NCBI RefSeq assembly: GCF_001279775.1
Contig: NZ_LGDG01000001.1
Location: forward strand, 62,001-126,000
Reading direction: 5' to 3'
Length of the DNA: 64,000 nucleotides
Origin: Streptomyces sp. MMG1533
GTDB lineage: Bacteria; Actinomycetota; Actinomycetes; Streptomycetales; Streptomycetaceae
How positions within the stretch are numbered: position 1 is the stretch's first letter; every line of letters starts with the position of its first letter. Of this stretch, positions 15,359-23,462 are shown in pieces. The translations under genes and the position numbers were made by a program. The notes beneath the pieces were generated by a model. It was not told the DNA's origin and ran no database searches. It saw nothing but the letters and a program-made list of their open reading frames with translations.

Positions 15359-17464
15359 GTGCTGGGCGTGCGTGGAGGGCGTTGGCGGCGGGTCGCCAGT
15401 CAGGTCGGGCGGAGCGTCACGGTGTGGGCCGTCTCCACCCTCACGATGCTCGTACTGGCAGGCATCCTGCCCGACTTCCGGCTCCAGTCCCCCGACGGCG
15501 ACAGCGCCACCCGGATCGCCATCACCGCCGCGTTCGGGGCGGGCGCCTTCGGTCTGCTGTCGGCGCTGGTGTGGCCCCTTCTCGTACGGCTGCTGCTGCT
15601 CGTGCCCGCGCTGGTGCTGGGCCTGCTGGTCTTCTTCCTCAACGGCGGGCTGCTGCTGCTCGCCCTGCGGCTGAACCCGGCCGAACAGGGTGACGCCGCT
15701 CCGGAGACCGCGGTCGTGGTCGCCGCCGTGATGTCGGCCGTCGCCTCCGCCACCGGCGCCGCGCTGGCCGTACGCGACGACGACGCCTACCGGCGCCGCC
15801 TGTACCGCCTCGCCGACCGCCGCCGCAGAGGCGGCGGCCCGGCCTGCCCGGCCGGCCACGGCACCGTCTTCATGCAGCTCGACGGCGTCGGCCACGACGT
15901 CCTGCTCGACGCGGTGGGCCGGGGCCTCATGCCGACCGTCGCCCGTTGGCTGGGCGACGCCACCGCCGACGTCGGCGGCCGGCGCCGGCCCACCCACCGG
16001 CTCACCCCGTGGCGCACCGACTGGTCCAGCCAGACCGGCGCCAGCCAGCTCGGCATCCTGCACGGCTGCAACCACGACGTGCCCGCCTTCCGCTGGTACG
16101 AGAAGGACCGCGGCGAGGTCATGGTCTGCAACCGGCCGACCAGCGCCGCCGAGCTCCAGCGCCGCGCCGTCGAGGCCACCGGCGACGGCGGACTGCTCAC
16201 CGCCGACGGCGCCAGCCGCGGCAACCTCTTCTCCGGCGGCGCCGACGAACAGGCCCTCGTCCTGTCCATCGCGACCCGCCGCCGCAGCCGCGAGACCCGC
16301 TCCAGGGCCGGCTACTTCGCCTACTTCTCCGACCCGGCCAACGCCGTGCGCACCGCCATGTCCTTCGTCGCCGAGGCCGGCCGCGAGATCGGCCAGTCCA
16401 CCCGGGCCCGCGCCCGCAAGGTCCGCCCGCGGGTGGGACGCGGCGGCCTCTACCCCTTCATCCGCGCCTTCGCGACCGTCGTCGAACGCGACGTCGTGGT
16501 CGCCGCGGTGACGGGCGACATGCTCGCCGGCCGCACCGCCGTCTACGCCGACCTCGTCGCGTACGACGAAGTGGCCCACCACTCCGGGCCCGGGAGCCGC
16601 GACGCCGCCAAGGTCCTCGAACGCCTCGACCGCTCCCTCGCCCTGATCGAGAACGTCGCCGAGCACGCACCCCGCCCGTACCGCATCGTCGTCCTGTCCG
16701 ACCACGGCCAGAGTCCCGGCGAGACCTTCCGCACCCGCTACGGCCTCACCCTCGGCGACCTGGTCCGGGCCGGCTGCGGGCTGCCCGTGCCGCGCAGGGC
16801 ACGGCACACCCACAGCGGCGCCGAGGCCCGCGCGGCGGTACGCGCCGCACTGCACCGGCCCGTCGAGGAGGGCGGCGAACAGTACCGCCCCTCCAGCCGC
16901 CGCCCGGAGCCGATCGTGCTGGCCTCCGGCAACCTCGGCCTGGTCTCCTTCCCGGACGTGCCGCACCGGATGAGCAAGGAGGAGATCGACGCCCGCCACC
17001 CCGCCCTGCTGACGACCCTCGCCAACCACCCCGGCATCGGCTTCCTCCTGGTGCGCAGCGAGGAGCACGGCGGGGTCGTCCTCGGCCCGTTCGGCGCCGA
17101 GATCCCCCTCGGCGAACTCGACGACAACCCCGGCCCGCTCGCCGACTTCGGGCCCGGCGCCGCCGACGCCGTCCGCCGCACGCACTCCTTCCCGCACACC
17201 GCCGACATCATGGTCAACTCCTGGTACGACCCCGCCGACGGCGAAGTCCTCGCCTTCGAGGAGCAGATCGGCTCGCACGGCGGCCTCGGCGGCGCCCAGG
17301 CCAAAGCCTTCCTGCTGTCGCCGCTCGCCCTGTCCACACCCGTCGAGGACGGCACGGAACTCGCCGGAGCCGAGCACATCCACCGCGTGCTGCGCCGCTG
17401 GCTGCGCGAGACGGACGGCCCCCAGGTTCCGCTGGCGGCGCGCCAGGACCGACGCGCCGCCTGA
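15359..17464 (+). CDS. holin-like membrane domain fused to alkaline-phosphatase-fold phosphodiesterase
   Basis: 701 residues. Residues about 1-130 form several membrane helices resembling phage holin family 4_2 (VTVWAVSTLTMLVLAGILPDF, LLVRLLLLVPALVLGLLVFF). From about 165 an alkaline-phosphatase/nucleotide-pyrophosphatase fold begins: FMQLDGVGHDVLLDAVGRGLMP, TSQTGASQ-type loop, AYDEVAHHSG and SDHGQSPGETF supply the metal ligands. The catalytic domain is probably extracytoplasmic or membrane-proximal. Substrate unknown. GTG start at 15359; a 13-bp hairpin ends the unit at 17479-17514. Confidence 0.8.
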   Translation: MLGVRGGRWRRVASQVGRSVTVWAVSTLTMLVLAGILPDFRLQSPDGDSATRIAITAAFGAGAFGLLSALVWPLLVRLLLLVPALVLGLLVFFLNGGLLLLALRLNPAEQGDAAPETAVVVAAVMSAVASATGAALAVRDDDAYRRRLYRLADRRRRGGGPACPAGHGTVFMQLDGVGHDVLLDAVGRGLMPTVARWLGDATADVGGRRRPTHRLTPWRTDWSSQTGASQLGILHGCNHDVPAFRWYEKDRGEVMVCNRPTSAAELQRRAVEATGDGGLLTADGASRGNLFSGGADEQALVLSIATRRRSRETRSRAGYFAYFSDPANAVRTAMSFVAEAGREIGQSTRARARKVRPRVGRGGLYPFIRAFATVVERDVVVAAVTGDMLAGRTAVYADLVAYDEVAHHSGPGSRDAAKVLERLDRSLALIENVAEHAPRPYRIVVLSDHGQSPGETFRTRYGLTLGDLVRAGCGLPVPRRARHTHSGAEARAAVRAALHRPVEEGGEQYRPSSRRPEPIVLASGNLGLVSFPDVPHRMSKEEIDARHPALLTTLANHPGIGFLLVRSEEHGGVVLGPFGAEIPLGELDDNPGPLADFGPGAADAVRRTHSFPHTADIMVNSWYDPADGEVLAFEEQIGSHGGLGGAQAKAFLLSPLALSTPVEDGTELAGAEHIHRVLRRWLRETDGPQVPLAARQDRRAA

Positions 17465-17478
17465 ACCCACACCTCCCG

Positions 17479-17514
17479 CCGCTTCTTTCGTACCCCCATG
17501 AACGAAAGAAGCGG
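17479..17514. terminator. 13-bp terminator hairpin
   Basis: CCGCTTCTTTCGT / ACGAAAGAAGCGG, perfect 13-bp stem with a 10-nt loop, 15 bp after the phosphodiesterase stop and followed by TTGT. The rest of the 280-bp gap to 17745 shows no gene. Confidence 0.8.
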
Positions 17515-17744
17515 TTGTCACGGAGGACGTGACTCACCGTGTCACCCCACGCCCGGTTTGCCCAGCGCACATTCCGGTCACCCCGGACGTCTCCCCGCGC
17601 CCCACCCGTCGGCGGCGCCGGTGGTACGACGCCGGCGCCGGCCCCCGGAAAATGGGCTGCGCCCGCCGATGGCCGCGCCCACACTGTTCGTACCGGACGT
17701 CGCGCACCAGCGCGCCCTTTTCGAACACCCCCAGGAGTCACTTC

Positions 17745-18806
17745 TTGCAGGCAGCCGTCACCGTCACGCCCTCCCGCATCCCCGAGCTGCTGCTCGGTCT
17801 CGCCACCGTGCGGCCGGTCTTCGTCTGGGGCGCCCCCGGCATCGGAAAGTCCTCCCTGGTACGGGAGTTCGCCGACTCACTGGGCCTCGAGTGCGTGAGC
17901 CTGCTGGGCACCCAGCTCGCCCCCGAGGACCTCATCGGCGTCCCGCAGATCCGCGACGGACGCTCGGTGTTCTGCCCGCCCGAGTCCATCGCCCGCGACG
18001 AGCCGTACTGCCTGTTCCTGGACGAGCTGAACGCGGCCACGCCGGACGTGCAGAAGGCGTTCTACTCGCTGATCCTGGACCGCCGTATCGGCACCTACGA
18101 ACTGCCGAAGGGCTCCATCGTCATCGGCGCCGGCAACCGCGCCACCGACAACGCCCTCGCCCGCCCGATCGCCTCCGCGCTCGTCAACCGCCTCACCCAC
18201 GTGCACCTGGAGGCCTCCGCCAAGGACTGGCTCGTCTGGGCCGCGGGCAACGGCATCCACCCGTGGATCCTGGACCACCTCACCGACCGGCCCGACCACC
18301 TGTGGTCCAAGCCGCCGAAGACCGAGGAGCCGTTCTCCACGCCCCGCTCCTGGCACATGCTCTCCGACGCCCTGCACTCCTTCGGGCCGGGCCTCGACGA
18401 GGAGACCCTGAAGGTGCTGGCGCACGGCACCCTGACGCCCGCACACGCGACCGCGTTCTGCGGCTACGTCAAGATCGTGCGCAGCCGGTTCGGCATCGAG
18501 GCGATCCTCAAGGGCGACGCCCGCTGGCCCGGCCGCCTCGAGGACCGCGACCTGCTCTACTACCTCGCCGAGTCCTTCCGCGGCCGCCTCGTCAAGGAAC
18601 TGCCCGCGAGCAAGGACCACATGTCGGCCAACGGCCGCCAGACCGCGTACCGCGCCAAGTCGCTGCTCGTGCAGCTCGCGGAGATCTCCGTCGAGGTCGC
18701 CCAGAGCGTCATCGCCTCCGACGCCGACGGCCACCCCGTACTGCCCGCCTGGTTCCTGATCGAGGCGGCCCGGGACATGCCCCGGCTGGTGGAGGCCCGC
18801 AGATGA
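17745..18806 (+). CDS. MoxR-type AAA+ ATPase
   Basis: 353 residues if the TTG at 17745 is used (AGGAG 8 nt upstream). Walker A GAPGIGKSS near residue 30, Walker B region CLFLDELNAA, and sensor region GAGNRATDNALARP identify an AAA+ ATPase of the MoxR/RavA kind. These partner with a von Willebrand A (VWA) protein to remodel or load metals into enzymes. Such a protein is encoded immediately downstream, overlapping by 4 bp (ATGA), so the pair forms one functional unit. Confidence 0.88.
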   Translation: MQAAVTVTPSRIPELLLGLATVRPVFVWGAPGIGKSSLVREFADSLGLECVSLLGTQLAPEDLIGVPQIRDGRSVFCPPESIARDEPYCLFLDELNAATPDVQKAFYSLILDRRIGTYELPKGSIVIGAGNRATDNALARPIASALVNRLTHVHLEASAKDWLVWAAGNGIHPWILDHLTDRPDHLWSKPPKTEEPFSTPRSWHMLSDALHSFGPGLDEETLKVLAHGTLTPAHATAFCGYVKIVRSRFGIEAILKGDARWPGRLEDRDLLYYLAESFRGRLVKELPASKDHMSANGRQTAYRAKSLLVQLAEISVEVAQSVIASDADGHPVLPAWFLIEAARDMPRLVEARR

Positions 18807-20602
18807 GCCGCAGCCGCAGGCAGGCCGAGCCCAAGAAGGACCCGGCCGCCGAGGCGTGCGCCGAGGGCGTGCGGCTGGTGGGGGCCCATCACGCGCTGGC
18901 CGCGATCGAAGCCAAGCTGTGCCGGGAGAAGGAGTGCGGCCTGGCTCCTCGGCACGGCCTGGCACGCGTCACCTCCAGCGGCACCGTGCACCTGCACCCC
19001 ACCCGCCTCGCGGAACCCGGCGAATGGGCCTGGGCGATCGCCCACGCCCTCATCCACCTGGGCTTCGGGCACGTCCCCGCCGCCACCGGCGAGCGCGAAC
19101 AGCCCGACCGCCACGACCTCGCCGCGCGCTGCGCGGTCGTCAACCGCTTCCTGCTGACCTCCCCCGTCGGGCAGGCCCCCGACCACCTCCCGTTGTCGTA
19201 CCCCGACGGCGACGAGGAACAACTCGCCGCCCGTTGGCGGCGGGACGGCATCCCGGGCGCGTACGAGCACTGCGGTACGGCGGCCGGAGAGGCGGACCAG
19301 CTGCTCGTGCCGTGGAGCAGATGGGGCGGCCAAGTCCCGGACTGGCAGCTCGCCTTCGCGCACGCCCTGACCCGCACCATGTCCACCGCCCTGGACCTGG
19401 CCGGCGGCCGCCGCGACTCCATGGCCGGCGGTCCGACCCGGCTGCGCCCCTGGGAAGAGGCCCTGAGCTGGTTCGTCTCCTCCTACCCGCTGCTCGGCGG
19501 CATCGCCGCCGGCATCACCCTCGTCGCCGACGCCGAACTCGCCCGCGCCCACGGCATCTCCGTCGCCGCGGTGAACGCGCAGGCGGGGGAGATCTACGTC
19601 AACCCCCTGCGCCGGTTCGACGACGAGGAGTGGCGGTTCGTCCTCGCCCACGAGATGCTGCACGCCGCCCTGCGCCACGGCGACCGCTGCGGCACCCGCG
19701 ACCCGTTCCTGTTCAACGTCGCCTGCGACTACGTCATCAACGGCTGGCTGAGCGAGATGCAGGTCGGCACCATGCCCGAGGGGCTCCTGTACGACCCGGA
19801 GCTCTCCGGCCTGTCCGCGGAGGAGGTCTACGACCGCATCACCCGGGATCTGCGCCGGACCCGTCGCCTGGCCACCCTGCGCGGCAAGGGAGCCGGCGAC
19901 ATCCTCGGCGGCCCGCTCGGCGCCCCCGGCGCCCCGGTCGACCTCGACGAGCTCTACCGCCGGGGCCTTGCCCGCGGTCTCGACCTGCACCAGCAGCAGG
20001 CCCGCGGCTTCCTGCCCGGCGGCCTCGTCGAGGAGATCCGCGCGCTCAGCCATCCGCCGCTGCCCTGGGACGCCCGACTGGCCCGCTGGTTCGACGAGTT
20101 CGTGCCGAGTCCGCAGCCGGTACGGACGTACGCCCGCCCCTCCCGCCGCCAGGCGGCCACGCCCGACATCCCGCGCGCGGGACGGTACTTCCCGCCCGAG
20201 GAGATCGCCCGCTGCACCTTCGGCGTCGTCCTGGACACCTCCGGCTCCATGGACCGGGTCCTGCTCGGCAAGGCACTCGGCGCGATCGCCTCGTACGCCG
20301 AGGCCCGCGACGTACCGGCCGCCCGGGTCGTGTTCTGCGACGCCGCCCCGCACGACGCCGGCTACCTGCCGGTCACGGACATCGCGGGCCGGGTGCGGGT
20401 GCACGGCCGCGGCGGCACCGTGCTGCAGCCCGGCATCGACCTGCTGCACCGCGCGGACGACTTCCCGCCCGCCGCACCCGTCCTGGTCATCACCGACGGC
20501 TGGTGCGACGTCCTGCGGGTGCGGCGCGAGCACGCCTACCTGATCCCGCAGGGCGCCCGGCTGCCGTTCAGCGCACGTGGACCGGTCTTCCGGGTGAGCT
20601 GA
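18803..20602 (+). CDS. putative metallopeptidase-VWA domain protein (DUF2201 type)
   Basis: 599 residues. The middle carries a zincin-like motif VLAHEMLHAALRHGDRC (HEMLH near 283), typical of the DUF2201 putative metallopeptidase domain. The C-terminal 130 residues are a VWA-like domain with the metal site DTSGSM near 477 and VITDGW. An N-terminal extension has a second peptidase-like remnant (WAWAIAHALIHLGFGH) lacking the glutamate. Translated together with the MoxR ATPase. It may be a substrate-recruiting partner for the ATPase; the target is unknown. Confidence 0.82.
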   Translation: MSRSRRQAEPKKDPAAEACAEGVRLVGAHHALAAIEAKLCREKECGLAPRHGLARVTSSGTVHLHPTRLAEPGEWAWAIAHALIHLGFGHVPAATGEREQPDRHDLAARCAVVNRFLLTSPVGQAPDHLPLSYPDGDEEQLAARWRRDGIPGAYEHCGTAAGEADQLLVPWSRWGGQVPDWQLAFAHALTRTMSTALDLAGGRRDSMAGGPTRLRPWEEALSWFVSSYPLLGGIAAGITLVADAELARAHGISVAAVNAQAGEIYVNPLRRFDDEEWRFVLAHEMLHAALRHGDRCGTRDPFLFNVACDYVINGWLSEMQVGTMPEGLLYDPELSGLSAEEVYDRITRDLRRTRRLATLRGKGAGDILGGPLGAPGAPVDLDELYRRGLARGLDLHQQQARGFLPGGLVEEIRALSHPPLPWDARLARWFDEFVPSPQPVRTYARPSRRQAATPDIPRAGRYFPPEEIARCTFGVVLDTSGSMDRVLLGKALGAIASYAEARDVPAARVVFCDAAPHDAGYLPVTDIAGRVRVHGRGGTVLQPGIDLLHRADDFPPAAPVLVITDGWCDVLRVRREHAYLIPQGARLPFSARGPVFRVS

Positions 20603-20622
20603 GCCGGAGTGTGATCGTATGG

Positions 20623-20646
20623 GGTCCCGAACCCGGATCCGGGACC
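20623..20646. promoter_or_regulatory. inverted repeat before the OsmC gene
   Basis: GGTCCCG / CGGGACC, 7-bp arms with a 10-nt spacer, ending 12 bp before the OsmC ATG and just before its ribosome site. It may be an operator, a leader hairpin or the terminator of the VWA gene. Confidence 0.35.
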
Positions 20647-20657
20647 ATAGGAAAGGA

Positions 20658-21092
20658 ATGACCGTGGCCACCACGCGCTCCGCACACACCGTCTGGGAAG
20701 GCAACCTGCTCGAGGGCAACGGAGTCGTCACCTTCGACTCCTCGGGCGCCATCGACGAGCAGCCGGTGACGTGGGCTGCCCGCACCCAGGAGGCGAACGG
20801 CAAGACCAGCCCCGAGGAGCTGATCGCGGCCGCCCACTCCAGCTGCTTCTCCATGGCGTTCTCGCACGCCCTCGCCGGGGCCGGCACCCCGCCCACCAAG
20901 CTCGTCACCTCCGCCGACGTCACCTTCCAGCCGGGAGAGGGCATCACGGGCGTCCACCTCACCGTCGAGGGCACCGTGCCGGGCCTGGACGAGGACGGCT
21001 TCGTCGCCGCGGCGGAGCAGGCCAAGGTGAACTGCCCCGTCAGCCAGGCCCTGAAGGCCGTACCGATCACCCTGTCCGCGAAGCTCGCCTGA
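20658..21092 (+). CDS. OsmC family peroxiredoxin-like protein
   Basis: 144 residues. The two conserved cysteines are in AAHSSCFSMAFS (about 62) and KVNCPVSQAL (about 125), with the preceding Glu/Arg context of OsmC/Ohr hydroperoxide reductases. These reduce organic peroxides using thiols. GAAAGGA sits directly before the ATG. A large hairpin terminates the gene at 21109-21158. Confidence 0.88.
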   Translation: MTVATTRSAHTVWEGNLLEGNGVVTFDSSGAIDEQPVTWAARTQEANGKTSPEELIAAAHSSCFSMAFSHALAGAGTPPTKLVTSADVTFQPGEGITGVHLTVEGTVPGLDEDGFVAAAEQAKVNCPVSQALKAVPITLSAKLA

Positions 21093-21108
21093 CCGGACCG
21101 GCACACCA

Positions 21109-21158
21109 CGACCGTCGCGCGGGCGGGCCCCCACCGGGGGCGGCCCGCGCGACGGTCG
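21109..21158. terminator. 16-bp-stem terminator after OsmC gene
   Basis: Outer stem CGACCGTCGCGCGGGC / GCCCGCGCGACGGTCG (16 bp, perfect) encloses a second G/C stem. It starts 17 bp after the OsmC stop. Confidence 0.85.
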
Positions 21159-21182
21159 GTTCGTGACCGGGGGGAGGGGTAT
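21158..21182 (+). promoter_or_regulatory. SigB-type promoter
   Basis: GGTT, 15 bp, GGGTAT fits GNNT-N14-16-GGGTAY. It lies 27 bp before the CorA-like start and immediately after the OsmC terminator, a natural promoter position. Confidence 0.5.
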
Positions 21183-21209
21183 CAAGATGACGGTGTCGAA
21201 GGGGACGTG

Positions 21210-22601
21210 ATGGGGCCGGGAACATCCAGCGGGTCGGCGGTACTCGACTCCGCCACGCGTGAACTCACCCGCGCGGTACTGCTGTTCAGCCTGGCCGGCC
21301 GGATACGCCCGGATGCCTCCCCGCTGGGCGCCCTCGTCGACCGCTACGACTTCGGCCGCTTCGAACCGCACCTGAGAACCAGCGAGAAGGTGCTCCCCGT
21401 ACCGGTCCTGGCCGTACGCGCCGCACCGGACGACCTGCACCTGCCGCACGGCGGTCACGGCCTCGGCCTCGCCTCGGTCGACATCATGGTCGTCGCCACC
21501 CCGCGCGGCGACGTGACCCTGCTCCTGGACTGCGGCTTCGCCGCCGAAACCGAGCCCGCCGCCCTCGCCGCCTGGCTCGCGGACACCTGCTTCGACCGCG
21601 AAGGCATCCGCCTCGGCGGCCGGCCGCTCCTCGACGTGGTGAACGAGCGGCTCACCCTGCCCACACCGCTCGCCCACGGCCAGAACGTGCACCAACTCGT
21701 CTTCCCCGGCGGGCGGTTACTGCACGACCTGCTCGCCGACGGCGTCGACGACGCGCCCCGCCGCCCCGCCCTGCTCAACGAGATCGTCTACCGCGGCAGG
21801 ATGCCGGCGAACCACACCCCCGACCTCGACGCCACCATGCCGCCCAACCTGCGCAACCACGGCGTCACCCTCTCCTCCCACGGCCGCGGCGTCTCCGTCC
21901 AGGCCGGCTGGGCCCCGCACGTGGAGAACGGCCTCACCCTGGTCGCGCTCGGCATGATCTCCGCGCTCGCCGTCCTCCAGCGCACCCGCCTCGCCGCCTT
22001 CGAGACGATGCGGGCCAACGAGCGGGCCATGACGGACTCGCCGTACGAGGTCCGCTCCCTCATCTCCCGCCTCTCCGCGGGCGTCAACGAACTCCAGCTG
22101 GACCTGGCCTTCGGCGTCGAGGCCTACGTCGACAGCCTGCTGATCCCCGAGATGCTCATGGAGAGCTTCCAGTCCTCACTGCGCGACGCCCTCGGCATCC
22201 GTGACAGCCTCGACAACTCGGCCCGCATGGTCGAGCGCCTCACCTCCGTCATCAGCGCCCGCTCCGCCGCCCTGGACGCGGCACTCGCCGAACGCGACGA
22301 CCGCCGGGACCGCACCGTTTCCGCCCTCGTCGCCGCGGCCACCCTCATCGCACTGCCGCCGACCCTGCTGCTGACGTTCTTCGGGATCAACGGCACGAAC
22401 GTCCACGCCGACCGCTCCATCCTCGACCTGCGCGAGTACGGCACGGCGTACGCGCTGGCCTGGCTTCCCTTCGTGGTCCTCGTCGTGATCGGATACGTGA
22501 TGCTCAGGCGGGTCAGCCGACGCTCCGGCACCCTCCTGACACCGCCCGACGGCGGGCCGCCCGCACCGGTGCCCCCGCCCCGATCCGCCTCCGGGAGCTG
22601 A
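21210..22601 (+). CDS. CorA-like membrane protein with TTA codon
   Basis: 463 residues. A long cytosolic N-terminal domain with helical segments leads to two C-terminal membrane helices, the first followed by FFGINGTNV (about 390), reminiscent of the GMN-type motif of CorA Mg2+ channels but with GIN in place of GMN. It may be a divergent divalent-cation transporter. An in-frame TTA codon at 21717-21719 makes expression potentially bldA-dependent. A GTG directly precedes the chosen ATG. A SigB-type promoter lies at 21158-21182. Confidence 0.65.
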   Translation: MGPGTSSGSAVLDSATRELTRAVLLFSLAGRIRPDASPLGALVDRYDFGRFEPHLRTSEKVLPVPVLAVRAAPDDLHLPHGGHGLGLASVDIMVVATPRGDVTLLLDCGFAAETEPAALAAWLADTCFDREGIRLGGRPLLDVVNERLTLPTPLAHGQNVHQLVFPGGRLLHDLLADGVDDAPRRPALLNEIVYRGRMPANHTPDLDATMPPNLRNHGVTLSSHGRGVSVQAGWAPHVENGLTLVALGMISALAVLQRTRLAAFETMRANERAMTDSPYEVRSLISRLSAGVNELQLDLAFGVEAYVDSLLIPEMLMESFQSSLRDALGIRDSLDNSARMVERLTSVISARSAALDAALAERDDRRDRTVSALVAAATLIALPPTLLLTFFGINGTNVHADRSILDLREYGTAYALAWLPFVVLVVIGYVMLRRVSRRSGTLLTPPDGGPPAPVPPPRSASGS

Positions 22602-22608
22602 CCCGACC

Positions 22609-23367
22609 ATGCCGCGACTGCCCGCCGTGTCGGCCCACCGGGGAGGATCCGAGCGCGCCGGCGCCGCCACCTGGGAGGCGTACGAGGACGCGCTCGCCTC
22701 CGGCGCGGAGTACGCCGAGTTCGACATCCGGCGTACCGCCGACGGCGTCTTCGTCGTCTACCACGACCCCCGCGTCGCACACACCGGGCCGCTCCTGTCG
22801 CGGATCACGCACGCCGAGCTGAGCGAGCGCGCCGGGTACGCGGTGCCGGTCGCCGAAGAGGTCATGGCCCTGATCGCCGGGAAGCTCGTGGGGCACCTGG
22901 ACCTGAAGGAGGTGGGCCACGAGCGCGAACTGATCGACCGGGCCATCGCCCTGCTCGGCATGGACGGCTTCGTCGCGACGACCCTGGAGGATCCTTCCGT
23001 CGCCGCGATCAGGAGGGCCTTCCCCGCCGTGCGTACGGCCCTCTCCCTGGGCCGCGACCGCAGGGAGGTCCGCCCGGCCCGGCTGCCGGGGACCCGGCTG
23101 AGCGAGCTGCTGCCCATGCGGCGGGTCCGCGCCTGCGGGGCGACCGGAGTCGCCGTCCACCAGAGGCTGGCGCGGGCGAACGTCCTGCGCGAGGCCGCCC
23201 GGCACGGTCTGTTCACCATGGTGTGGACGGTCAACGAGGACGTGCCGATGCGCGCGTTCCTCGCGGACCCGCGCGTGGACGTCCTGGTCACCGACCGGCC
23301 GCGGCGGGCGGTCGACCTGAGGGGCGGGAGGCAGGACGAGCCCTCCCTGGGGTACCCGTCCGTTTGA
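22609..23367 (+). CDS. glycerophosphodiester phosphodiesterase
   Basis: 252 residues with GDPD signatures: SAHRGGSERAGAAT (catalytic HR), AEFDIRRTADGVFVVYHDP (metal-binding Glu/Asp and the second catalytic His) and VWTVNED near the end. The enzyme cleaves glycerophosphodiesters to glycerol-3-phosphate and an alcohol. No signal peptide, so probably cytosolic. It starts 7 bp after the CorA-like stop, probably the same transcript. Confidence 0.88.
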   Translation: MPRLPAVSAHRGGSERAGAATWEAYEDALASGAEYAEFDIRRTADGVFVVYHDPRVAHTGPLLSRITHAELSERAGYAVPVAEEVMALIAGKLVGHLDLKEVGHERELIDRAIALLGMDGFVATTLEDPSVAAIRRAFPAVRTALSLGRDRREVRPARLPGTRLSELLPMRRVRACGATGVAVHQRLARANVLREAARHGLFTMVWTVNEDVPMRAFLADPRVDVLVTDRPRRAVDLRGGRQDEPSLGYPSV

Positions 23368-23397
23368 CAGGAGCCCTCCACTGACAAGACCCACCCA

Positions 23398-23426
23398 TTG
23401 ACAAGAACGCACTCAAGTTTTGTGCT
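23398..23426 (+). promoter_or_regulatory. dnaK promoter with partial HAIR operator
   Basis: TTGACA (23398-23403), 17 bp, TGTGCT forms a promoter 37 bp before the ATG. The right half of a HspR inverted repeat (ACTCAAG, 23411-23417) is perfect. The left half, 7 bp upstream, reads ATTGACA instead of CTTGAGT. HspR control is therefore possible but the site is half-degenerate. TGACA also occurs at 23364-23368 and 23382-23386. Confidence 0.5.
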
Positions 23427-23462
23427 GGAGTGCGGGAGGCTCCCTGACGGAAGGGGACAGCG

